Notes under the pieces: generated by a model
Database searches by the model: none
What the model was told of the DNA's origin: nothing
What the model saw: only the letters and a program-made list of their open reading frames with translations
Translations under genes and position numbers: made by a program
Shown: one piece after another, positions 8,480 to 15,336 of the stretch
Position numbering within the stretch: the first letter of the stretch is position 1
Layout: every line of letters begins with the position of its first letter
DNA from: Synechococcus sp. UW140
Lineage (GTDB): Bacteria; Cyanobacteriota; Cyanobacteriia; PCC-6307; Cyanobiaceae
DNA: 64,000 nt
Direction: 5' to 3'
NCBI RefSeq assembly: GCF_900474295.1
Contig: NZ_UCOB01000028.1
Span: forward strand, 1 to 64,000

Positions 8480-8566
8480 TTCCAGGCTGGTCAAACGACG
8501 GATGGTTTCACCAGACATTGATCAGGTTTTTACGTCGCCTCTCCCTTCCCCTCTTCAGAAGCAAGC

Positions 8567-8827
8567 TCAAGTGGGTTCGGTGGGAAACAACTTCCATTCA
8601 CTGTCTTCTGGGATCAAGGGTGGTTGGTTGAGATCCTGAGGCTCCTCAAACACCACACGCCAATCCGGACAGCGACAAGGCACGTAATCACTGTGCTCAA
8701 TCCTGATACCACCCAAAACAGAGGGAGCACCGTACCAGCCCCCACGCCAATGGGAAGGCTCATTCAAACCTCCCTTAAACCAGACCCAGCAACGGGCATT
8801 CGGTTGCGTTGTGGACTTAGCAGCCAT
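8567..8827 (-). CDS. Small Trp/Pro-rich protein, unknown function
   Basis: An 86-residue soluble protein. It is rich in Trp, Pro and Gly (CWVWFKGGLNEPSHWRGGWY, HSDYVPCRCPDWRVVFEEP) with three cysteines, two in CRC. No signal peptide or membrane helix. Composition and the ATG at 8827 support a real gene, but I know no family. It faces the plus-strand gene that ends at 8479. Confidence 0.55.
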   Translation of the reverse strand: MAAKSTTQPNARCWVWFKGGLNEPSHWRGGWYGAPSVLGGIRIEHSDYVPCRCPDWRVVFEEPQDLNQPPLIPEDSEWKLFPTEPT

Positions 8828-9057
8828 GGCTCAGTTGTTCAGGCTCCGTTTGTAGCACCAGAGCTGGCAGGCTGGTCAACGTCAACCACTAGGCCACGCG
8901 TCCAACCCTGGCTGAACATGAAGCAGGTCAACCAAAACAAGGCGGCAGATCGAAGCGCTGGCCGGGTGAGAACCCTACTGGTCGTAGCCAATCTTTTGAC
9001 GACCTTTGATCCAGACCATGCTCTTGATCAAAGACAGCCAGCAGACAAGGATTCGGA

Positions 9058-9219
9058 TTAGGCGTTGTGATCAACCTCGTCGTAACCGTCATCGACCACA
9101 TCATTGAAACGGGCAACACCGGCCTCCTTGAACGTGAAAACTCGGCGAGGCGTTTCCGGTCTCTCCTTCGTCTCGCACCAACCTTCGCGATAGTCCTGGT
9201 CATCACGCCAATCGACCAC
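9058..9219 (-). CDS. Small acidic protein with GTG start, possibly N-terminally truncated
   Basis: Translation from GTG at 9219 gives 53 residues starting VVDWRDDQDYREGWCETK, with VFTFKEAGVARF and the acidic end DDGYDEVDHNA. The protein-like reading continues a few codons upstream (SEHEWVAV) to an in-frame TAG with no ATG between, so either the GTG is the start or the gene has lost its N-terminus. Composition (W, D, Y, E) is clearly coding in this frame, more so than the longer arginine-rich frame overlapping it. Function unknown. Confidence 0.45.
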   Translation of the reverse strand: MVDWRDDQDYREGWCETKERPETPRRVFTFKEAGVARFNDVVDDGYDEVDHNA

Positions 9220-9330
9220 AGCTACCCATTCATGCTCTGAGACAAACTAACGCTCGCAAGACACAGGAGGGGCTTGAGCTCATCGATTGCGGATATCGAG
9301 ATCAACCCCTGGTGCCGCCAACAGTGACGA

Positions 9331-9588
9331 TCACTTGATCAGATTCATACCTAAGAATCCCTTACCAAGACCCCAACTAGGACGTTTATCCTGGAGGAAG
9401 GTGATCGCCACTTCCACATCCAAAAGTCCTGCTTGATCCAACGCTTCTAGAGGAACTTTTCCCACACTGCTGCGATCGTAATTGCAGTGGATATCGTCTT
9501 TACGAGCCCCAAGGAAACTAACCACTTCCTGGAGCAAGAAATCCCTCCACTCATCCTTCTGCTCCTGCGTCACAGCCATGAATCCCAT
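9331..9588 (-). CDS. Small soluble protein, unknown function
   Basis: 85 residues from the ATG at 9588 (MGFMAVTQEQKDEWRDF); the second ATG at 9579 is equally possible. GAGAGG lies about 11-12 bases before the first ATG. Features: an N-terminal helix (QEQKDEWRDFLLQEVVSFLG), KDDIHCNYDRSSVGKVPLEALDQAGLLDVEVAI and a C-terminal GKGFLGMNLIK. No signal peptide. The family is unknown to me; the composition is good. Confidence 0.6.
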   Translation of the reverse strand: MGFMAVTQEQKDEWRDFLLQEVVSFLGARKDDIHCNYDRSSVGKVPLEALDQAGLLDVEVAITFLQDKRPSWGLGKGFLGMNLIK

Positions 9589-9651
9589 TGGCAAAGGGCC
9601 CTCTCAAGGTTAAAGGGGATCAATCCATTCTCAGAGACTCAATCCCAGAGG

Positions 9652-9927
9652 TCACGTCTGATTGCCCCCGAGCATGTCTTCATATCCCTGATAGGGATCG
9701 TATTCGGCCCAACCTGGGCTGGCCTGATCCATCAGACCGTATTCCCCATCAATCATGTTCATGCGGGTATTGCCATAAGGAACGGTGTTGCAGGTGATGC
9801 CTCCTCCAGAGATCGGCTGACAATCGTCGAAACGAACCTGGGCCCGAACCGGCCCGATCCCACCGACCAGCGCGATCAGCAAACCAGCCGTCAAATGCAC
9901 CAAAGGGGATCTCTTTCCTGCACCCAT
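9652..9927 (-). CDS. Small secreted protein with a Cys pair
   Basis: A 91-residue precursor. HLTAGLLIALVGGIGPVRAQ is the signal peptide, cleaved after RAQ or VRA (about residue 29). The mature part has two cysteines (FDDCQPI and GITCNTV) close together, then an acidic, tyrosine-rich tail (DGEYGLMDQASPGWAEYDPY). A likely exported protein with one disulfide. It lies upstream of the 9331-9588 gene on the same strand. Confidence 0.62.
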   Translation of the reverse strand: MGAGKRSPLVHLTAGLLIALVGGIGPVRAQVRFDDCQPISGGGITCNTVPYGNTRMNMIDGEYGLMDQASPGWAEYDPYQGYEDMLGGNQT

Positions 9928-9963
9928 GCTGCTGCTCCTGACCGTGCGATGCCTTTTCTCAAG

Positions 9964-10293
9964 CTAAAGACCTCTGCAGCGTTGACCAACCGCATCGAGA
10001 GTTTCATAGGCAAGCTTGCCTCTACCGGCCTGCAGCTGCACCATCACCACATCGGCCTGCAATCCCAGCACCATGCTCTGGCACGGGTAGCGATCCTGGT
10101 CAGCTGCTTGCTGTTGCAGATCCTCAGACTGCACGAGAGCCTGCTCGCAGGCGCGAGGCCTCTGGGTTGAGAAGCAGACCTGCACCAGCGGAATCAGGCG
10201 TTCAACGCTACCGGCCAAAACAGGTGCCGCCGGCACCAAAGCAGCCAGGGGCAGAGACAGAGCAACGGCAGAACTGACTGCTGCCAAACGCAT
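9964..10293 (-). CDS. Secreted helical protein, unknown function
   Basis: A 109-residue precursor with an alanine-rich signal peptide (MRLAAVSSAVALSLPLAALV, cleavage after VLA about residue 27). The mature part is helical with four cysteines (QVCFST, RACEQAL, YPCQSM, QRCRGL), probably two disulfides. The repeated pattern of helices with Cys near the turns could be a small TPR- or Sel1-like unit, but I cannot assign it. Starts at the ATG at 10293. Confidence 0.62.
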   Translation of the reverse strand: MRLAAVSSAVALSLPLAALVPAAPVLAGSVERLIPLVQVCFSTQRPRACEQALVQSEDLQQQAADQDRYPCQSMVLGLQADVVMVQLQAGRGKLAYETLDAVGQRCRGL

Positions 10294-10510
10294 GACTCAG
10301 AATCGAAGGACAACATGGTCATCACCAACCCAAACATCGTGCTTCAAGGCCGACCAGAACAGTCAAGATGCGACGCGTCATAGATCTGGAGCAGTCGCTT
10401 TACAGGCCGGATTGAACGGGTCCACTGTTGACAATCTCCGTCAAGTGGAGTGGCGAGAGACCAACAGCAGCGCTCAGCTGAGATGATGCACTGGCTTTGT
10501 TTGTTTGCGG

Positions 10511-10627
10511 ATGTACACCGACTGGACCGCTGTCGCCTTACTGCTGTTCACCACCGTGCCCCTGCTGGCGGTGGTTGTCACCGCAGCCTTTTTCATCTGG
10601 CAACAAAGGAAGAAGCAGCTGCGCTGA
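10511..10627 (+). CDS. 38-residue single-helix membrane protein
   Basis: ATG at 10511 gives MYTDWTAVALLLFTTVPLLA followed by VVVTAAFFIWQQRKKQLR and a stop. One transmembrane helix (residues 7-29) with an acidic N-side and a strongly basic C-side, so a type with N outside and C inside. It has the look of the small photosystem or cytochrome b6f subunits of cyanobacteria, but I cannot match it to PsaM, PsbX, PsbY, PetL or PetN. No strong ribosome binding site. Its stop overlaps the 3' end of the convergent gene by 35 bases, and perfect palindromes follow it. Confidence 0.5.
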   Translation: MYTDWTAVALLLFTTVPLLAVVVTAAFFIWQQRKKQLR

Positions 10628-10787
10628 CCTCAACGTCCCGATCCGATCCGGATCGGGACGTTTCCGGCTCTGGACTCACAGAGCCGGAAACAAGAATCAC
10701 ACCCTGTCCCAGACAGTCCTGACAGGTGCGGAAACGTTGATCAGCGACCCGCTGAATACCGCTACCGCCGCAACGTGGACAGATCAT
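10593..10787 (-). CDS. Mini DnaJ-type zinc-finger protein
   Basis: A 64-residue protein. MICPRCGGSGIQRVADQRF and CQDCLGQG give two C-x2-C-x-G-x-G motifs, the unit of the DnaJ cysteine-rich domain, enough to bind one zinc. The rest (VSPEPETSRSGSDRDVEVSA) is low-complexity and probably disordered, and is encoded by two back-to-back palindromes. Similar single-finger proteins in photosynthetic organisms (BSD2-like) act in Rubisco or photosystem assembly; that role is only a possibility here. It ends within the convergent 38-residue gene. Confidence 0.65.
   Translation of the reverse strand: MICPRCGGSGIQRVADQRFRTCQDCLGQGVILVSGSVSPEPETSRSGSDRDVEVSAAASSFVAR
10634..10690. repeat. Two adjacent perfect palindromes (possible bidirectional terminators)
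   Basis: First: CGTCCCGATCC (10634-10644), five-base loop, GGATCGGGACG (10650-10660), then TTT. Second, directly adjoining: TTTCCGGCTCTG (10661-10672), loop GACTCA, CAGAGCCGGAAA (10679-10690). Stems of 11 and 12 bp without mismatch. The first is placed as a terminator for the plus-strand 38-residue gene. Both lie inside the coding tail of the minus-strand zinc-finger gene. Confidence 0.75.
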
Positions 10788-10861
10788 CAGCCCTGCCTCA
10801 AACTCCCCATGGCCAGTGTGGGGCGTCTACACGGCAGCAATCCCGAAGTTTTCACAAAGAA

Positions 10862-11770
10862 TCAGGCCTCGAGCACAGCCTCGAGGCCTTCCGGATTGCT
10901 TCGCACGCTCTCCAAAAGCTCCTGAAGCGACAGCACTGTGGATTGAGGGACAAGATCCAGTTGCTCAGCCAGGAGACCAATCACCTGCTCTGCGCGAGCC
11001 CCTCTCTCCCGCCATGCCGTCAGGCCTTCACTGGCTTCCCGCTTCGCCAATTTCTCGCCTGAACCATCCAAAAGCAGGGGGACATGGCAATAGTGCGGCG
11101 CCCGCTGATCCAAGGCGGCCATCACCGCCATCTGGGCCGCTCGCGCTGGAGCCAGATCGGCCCCTCGCACCACCTCAGTGATCCCGTAGGCCAATTCATC
11201 CACAGCTGTGGCGAGGTGATACGCGATGAATCCATCTGCTCGGCGCACCACTACATCCCCGCAGGTCTGCGAGGCATCAGCGGTAACCCGCAATCTCCAG
11301 GCAGGTAATCGCCGCTGTTCCCAACCCCAATCAAGGTCCTTATCGCGACAGGTGCCTGGATAAATCCGAGTCGCGGAGAGCTCTCGCCGGCTGCAGCGAC
11401 AAGGGAAAAGATCTCCTTGGCGACGCAGGTGGGACAGCACCCCGCTGTAGATGCCGCGCCGATGGCTCTGAAACAGCACTGGTCCATCCCAGTGGAGACC
11501 AAGCCAGCGCAGATCCTCCAGAACAGAAGCGATGGAACCTGGTCGAATCCGTGGGGTATCGAGATCATCGATTCTCAGCAGCCAGCTACCGCCAGCCCGC
11601 CTGGCCAAAAGCCAAGACATCAAGGCCGTGCGCAGATTGCCAAGATGCAGTGGTCCGGAAGGGGTGGGTGCAAAGCGGCCCCTGTAACCCTGCCGCCGAA
11701 GATCATCACCCAGAGCAAATAGCGTCTGGAGATGACCAGGCAAGCCGTTGGAAGCGGAGAAGCGGCGCAT
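10862..11770 (-). CDS. gluQ: Glutamyl-Q tRNA(Asp) synthetase
   Basis: 302 residues from the ATG at 11770; an in-frame upstream extension would run through the HU terminator, so I reject it. A class I tRNA-synthetase catalytic core without an anticodon-binding domain: the HIGH-type motif PSGPLHLGNLRTAL (residues about 37-50), cysteines FPCRCSRRE and YPGTCR in the zinc-binding insertion, and a KMSKS-type loop EKLAKREAS. GluQ attaches glutamate to the queuosine base of tRNA-Asp. Length and missing C-terminal half separate it from GltX. It sits downstream of the HU gene. Confidence 0.92.
   Translation of the reverse strand: MRRFSASNGLPGHLQTLFALGDDLRRQGYRGRFAPTPSGPLHLGNLRTALMSWLLARRAGGSWLLRIDDLDTPRIRPGSIASVLEDLRWLGLHWDGPVLFQSHRRGIYSGVLSHLRRQGDLFPCRCSRRELSATRIYPGTCRDKDLDWGWEQRRLPAWRLRVTADASQTCGDVVVRRADGFIAYHLATAVDELAYGITEVVRGADLAPARAAQMAVMAALDQRAPHYCHVPLLLDGSGEKLAKREASEGLTAWRERGARAEQVIGLLAEQLDLVPQSTVLSLQELLESVRSNPEGLEAVLEA
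10864..10889 (-). terminator. Palindrome overlapping the gluQ stop codon
   Basis: GGCCTCGAG (10865-10873) and CTCGAGGCC (10880-10888) form a 9-bp stem, extendable by one A-T pair, that covers the last gluQ codons and touches the stop codon. On the minus strand it is followed by TGATTCTTTG, a poor T tract. It could act as a compact terminator or a 3' stabilising hairpin. Confidence 0.45.
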
Positions 11771-11778
11771 GAACTTGC

Positions 11779-11808
11779 CAAAAGAAAAGGTGGCCCAATC
11801 GGGCCACC
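11779..11808 (-). terminator. Intrinsic terminator of the HU gene
   Basis: On the minus strand GGTGGCCC, loop GATT and GGGCCACC form a perfect 8-bp stem, followed by TTTTCTTTT. It lies 44 bases downstream of the HU stop and just before the gluQ start, so the two genes are probably separate transcripts. Confidence 0.9.
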
Positions 11809-11851
11809 CGGTAGGCACCGCCGTGGGAGGGCGGAGCAATGATCATCTGAA

Positions 11852-12127
11852 TCAGCCTTGGACGCGATCCTTGAACATCTTGCCGGCCGTGAAAGCAGGC
11901 ACGCGTTTCGCGGGGATCTTGATCTTTTCGCCGGTCTTGGGGTTCAGGCCCTGACGAGCGGAGCGCTCGCGGGGCTCAAACGAACCGAAGCCAAGGATCG
12001 ACACCTTTTTGCCTTCAACGACAGAATCGATGATGGTCTCGATGGCGGCATCCACCACCAGGGAGACATCGGTCTTGGTGAGCTCAGTGCGAGCAGCGAC
12101 GAGATTAACGAGGTCAGCTTTGTTCAT
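11852..12127 (-). CDS. hup: DNA-binding protein HU
   Basis: A 91-residue protein of the HU/IHF family. N-terminal dimerisation helices (MNKADLVNLVAARTELTK) and the beta-arm signature GFGSFEPRERSARQGLNPKT with the conserved proline at the arm tip region. HU is the abundant nucleoid protein that bends DNA without strict sequence specificity. Length is canonical. Own terminator downstream at 11779-11808. Confidence 0.96.
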   Translation of the reverse strand: MNKADLVNLVAARTELTKTDVSLVVDAAIETIIDSVVEGKKVSILGFGSFEPRERSARQGLNPKTGEKIKIPAKRVPAFTAGKMFKDRVQG

Positions 12128-12259
12128 GGAAAGGGAGTGAGTTGCGGAAGCGGCTGATTGACGATGCGGAGGTCGACATCCGCTAGGGCTTCCCTGAGCG
12201 CGCCAATCGTATGGAGGCTGAGCCGTTGGGGCAAGCGAAATGTCTGATGCAGCAACGCT

Positions 12260-12940
12260 TTACGTCGGAGTCTCCTGATGGGGTGCTTGATGAAAGCCAT
12301 CAGCCCATGCGCTCCAAGGCGCCAAGCGCTCACCACGAAGCGCGCCAAGCCCTGCCCCAGAAGCCAGTGATGGCAATGGATCTGAGCCAACCCAATCACG
12401 TAGACGTTCCAGACTGCGCTGCTGGCGAGGCCAGTGAAATGTGCGTCGATGCTGCAATCCGGCCAGAACCCCTACTGCCACAGGCACCAGCAGACGTCCG
12501 CAGAACAACACGTTCCAAGGGGCCGGTGCATGCACCACACAGCTGCCCGGAGTGGGCCCTGGCGTCCAGAGCAGACGAAGGCCAGAGGCCGTGCGGTGGG
12601 TTTGTGCAAATGTTTCCAAGGGATCAACCCCAGGCAGCAAATAGGCCTCCTGCTCCTGCACCAGCACTGGCCAGCCCAGGCGTTCCTGCAACCGCCGCAC
12701 CCGGCCATGACCCTCCCTGCTCGTGAGCAACAGCCTGGGCGTCCTTCCAGCGGCAAGCCTCTCCAAAGCTTGAAGCGTCGCTTCAGTCAGGGGAGGGCAA
12801 TCGATCAGAACGGGCTCGGATGCACAATCAAGCCACCAAGAGGAACCTCCAAGGCAGTCGCGGTTGGGCGGGAACAACCAAAGATCCGGTCGAATCTGTT
12901 GAGGCGGTCGGCCTTGCTCCAAAGAAGAAGTCAGTGTCAT
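12260..12940 (-). CDS. Metallo-beta-lactamase-fold protein with degenerate metal site
   Basis: 226 residues. The fold pattern is readable: DLWLFPPNRDCLGGSSWWLD (first strands), EPVLIDCPPLTEATLQAL (Asp of the first sheet), LLLTSREGHGRVRRLQERLG where T-H-x-H-x-D-H normally lies, WTPGPTPGSCVVHAP where PGHTPGS is usual, and LFCGRLLVP. The histidines and aspartate that bind metal are largely missing, so I infer a non-hydrolytic or altered relative. It is divergent from the isoamylase gene with 49 bases between start codons, so the promoters overlap. Confidence 0.72.
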   Translation of the reverse strand: MTLTSSLEQGRPPQQIRPDLWLFPPNRDCLGGSSWWLDCASEPVLIDCPPLTEATLQALERLAAGRTPRLLLTSREGHGRVRRLQERLGWPVLVQEQEAYLLPGVDPLETFAQTHRTASGLRLLWTPGPTPGSCVVHAPAPWNVLFCGRLLVPVAVGVLAGLQHRRTFHWPRQQRSLERLRDWVGSDPLPSLASGAGLGALRGERLAPWSAWADGFHQAPHQETPT

Positions 12941-12989
12941 GACATGGTCCCTGGGGCCGCAACCTTCAGTGTGGGCACCCCTCTAGCTT

Positions 12990-15092
12990 GTGGACAGTTC
13001 GTCCTGCGTTCCGCGGGCAGGATCATTGGCCACGATCCACCGCGGCACCCCTTGGCCGATGGGCAGTTCGATCACGCCCATGGGCGTGAACTTCTCACTG
13101 GCCGCCCCGACCGCCAACCGGGTTGAGCTTCTGCTCTTTAGCCATGCTGATGCGGTTCAAGCTGAGCAGATCATCGAGCTTGACAGCAACCATCGTTCTG
13201 GTGACTACTGGCACGTGGAGGTGGAAGGCCTCACAGCCGGATGCTGCTACGGCTATCGCGTGTTTGGCCCCCTGCAGCCAGGGGGGCATGGATTTCTGCC
13301 CGCAAAGGTCTTGCTCGACCCCTGTGCTCGAGCGATCGCCGGCTGGAACGTGTACCGGCGTGGTGCAGCTACAGGCGCCTCCCCTAATACAGACGCCTGC
13401 CTCAAGGCTGTGGTCTGCGAACGCGACAGATTCGATTTCGACGCCCACCCACGGCCCCGCCACAGCTGGACCAGCAGCGTCATCTATGAGCTGCATGTGG
13501 GAAGCTTCACGCGCCGGGATGACTCAGGTGTTGAGCCCTCCCAGAGGGGCACCCTGCGCGGGCTGATTACCAAGCTCCCCTACCTATCGGATCTAGGGGT
13601 CACAGCGATCGAACTCCTTCCGATCCAGGCCTTTGACCTCCAGGACGCGCCACCAGGCCGAGACAACGTTTGGGGCTATAGCCCCCTGAGCTGGTTTGCA
13701 CCACACCAAGGTTTCATCGAAGGCGATGATCCGCTCTCAGCCCGGCACCAGGTACGCGAGCTAGTCGCCGCCTGCCATGACGCTGGCATTGAAGTGCTAC
13801 TTGACGTCGTCTACAACCACACCACCGAAGGCAACCAGCAAGGCCCGACCCTGAGCTGGCGAGGAATTGCCGACAAGCTTTATTACCACCAAAGCGCCAA
13901 AGGCGACTATCAGGATGTCAGCGGCTGCGGCAACAGCATTGCCGCCAATCGGCCGTTGGTGCGAGAGCTCATCCTTGAATCAATGCGTTGCTGGGCCATT
14001 GAGCTCGGCATCGATGGATTTCGATTCGATCTGGGCATCGCCCTCAGCCGCGGCGAGAACCTCAAACCACTCGATCGGCCGCCCCTATTTGAAGCCATTG
14101 ATGCTGATCCGCACCTAAGCGATTTGAAGCTCGTCAGCGAACCCTGGGACTGCGGCGGGCTTTATCGCCTCAGTGATTTTCCTGCCAAGCGAATCGGAGC
14201 TTGGAACGGCCGGTTCCGAGACGACCTGCGCAGCTTCTGGAAAGGCGATGAGAACAGCACTTGGAAACTGGGCCAGCGCCTGCGCGGCAGCCCCGATCTC
14301 AACGACGGCAAGCCGCTCAAACTGGACCGCTCGGTGAATTTCATCACCGCCCACGACGGCTTCACCCTGGCAGACCTGGTCTGCTTCAACCGAAAACACA
14401 ACCTGGCCAATGGCGAAGACAACCGCGACGGAGAGAACCACAACAGCAGCTGGAACCATGGCGTAGAGGGGCCCTGCACCGACCTCGCCGTTCAGGCCCT
14501 GCGCCGTCGACAGCAACGCAACTTGCTCACAAGCCTGCTGCTCAGCCGTGGTGTTCCGATGCTCCTGATGGGCGACGAAGTGGGACGCAGCCAAGGCGGC
14601 AACAACAACACCTGGTGCCAGGACAGCCCACTGAGCTGGATGACCTGGCGGCAGGATCAATGTGATCAAGACCTGTTCTGCTTCCTCCAGCGGCTGCTGC
14701 ACGCGAGACGGGAACTGACAGACCTACTCAACTCAGGAACAGCCATCAGCGAAATTGCGCCGAAGTGCGGAGATGACCCAGATCGACTCTGGCGCCAGTG
14801 GCATGGGGTGGAACTGCAAAAACCAGACTGGGCCAGCTGGTCACACTGCCTGGCCACCAGCCTTCATCAAGGCGAACGGGGCGCGGTGTTGTGGGTGGGC
14901 TTCAACAGCTATTTCAAGGCCATGCATTTCGACCTGCCACCCGCCGCCTCAGCCTGGCATCGCCTAATCGACACTGCCCTTCCCCCAGGTCAAGACCTAC
15001 CCGAACGCGCTGAGCCGTGGAGCCCGAACAGCGTGCCCCTCGAAAGCCGCAGCATGGTGGTGATGGTGGCGAAGGAATGGCTCCCCAACTGA
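12990..15092 (+). CDS. glgX: Glycogen debranching enzyme, isoamylase type (GH13)
   Basis: 700 residues from a GTG at 12990 (an alternative start nearby cannot be excluded). N-terminal CBM48-like domain (TPMGVNFSLAAPTANRVELL), then the GH13 barrel with region I DVVYNHT, region II DGFRFDLG (nucleophile Asp), region III SEPWD (acid Glu) and region IV FITAHDGFTL. GNNNTWCQD and ENHNSSWNHG are typical of GlgX/isoamylase. It hydrolyses alpha-1,6 branches of glycogen in the cytosol. It is followed by a tRNA on the other strand and then a sugar-type transporter. Confidence 0.93.
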   Translation: MDSSSCVPRAGSLATIHRGTPWPMGSSITPMGVNFSLAAPTANRVELLLFSHADAVQAEQIIELDSNHRSGDYWHVEVEGLTAGCCYGYRVFGPLQPGGHGFLPAKVLLDPCARAIAGWNVYRRGAATGASPNTDACLKAVVCERDRFDFDAHPRPRHSWTSSVIYELHVGSFTRRDDSGVEPSQRGTLRGLITKLPYLSDLGVTAIELLPIQAFDLQDAPPGRDNVWGYSPLSWFAPHQGFIEGDDPLSARHQVRELVAACHDAGIEVLLDVVYNHTTEGNQQGPTLSWRGIADKLYYHQSAKGDYQDVSGCGNSIAANRPLVRELILESMRCWAIELGIDGFRFDLGIALSRGENLKPLDRPPLFEAIDADPHLSDLKLVSEPWDCGGLYRLSDFPAKRIGAWNGRFRDDLRSFWKGDENSTWKLGQRLRGSPDLNDGKPLKLDRSVNFITAHDGFTLADLVCFNRKHNLANGEDNRDGENHNSSWNHGVEGPCTDLAVQALRRRQQRNLLTSLLLSRGVPMLLMGDEVGRSQGGNNNTWCQDSPLSWMTWRQDQCDQDLFCFLQRLLHARRELTDLLNSGTAISEIAPKCGDDPDRLWRQWHGVELQKPDWASWSHCLATSLHQGERGAVLWVGFNSYFKAMHFDLPPAASAWHRLIDTALPPGQDLPERAEPWSPNSVPLESRSMVVMVAKEWLPN

Positions 15093-15180
15093 TCGACACT
15101 TGGACAGACGCCAGCGCTGAAAACCAAAGAGGCAGCTTTGGACCCTCACCGGGCTGCACTCTTTTAAAGGAGTCCTTGGA

Positions 15181-15251
<71 letters not shown>

Positions 15252-15336
15252 ACTGGTACAAACCAACTGGTCAAAAATTGACTCGGTTGACCCAGTACCC
15301 AAGCATTATGACCATGCGCCGTCCACTGTCCGCCGC

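Noticed and set aside
8997-9044. Minus-strand micro-frame ending MVWIKGRQKIGYDQ
   Set aside because: Fourteen residues from its ATG with no ribosome binding site; too short to support.
8928-9206. Longer minus-strand frame overlapping the 9058-9219 candidate
   Set aside because: Arg-rich out-of-frame reading of the better coding frame; contains no motif.
11084-11722. Plus-strand frames antisense to gluQ
   Set aside because: Shadows of a well-defined synthetase gene.
14115-14702. 195-codon minus-strand frame antisense to glgX
   Set aside because: Shadow of a conserved GH13 enzyme; no start signal.
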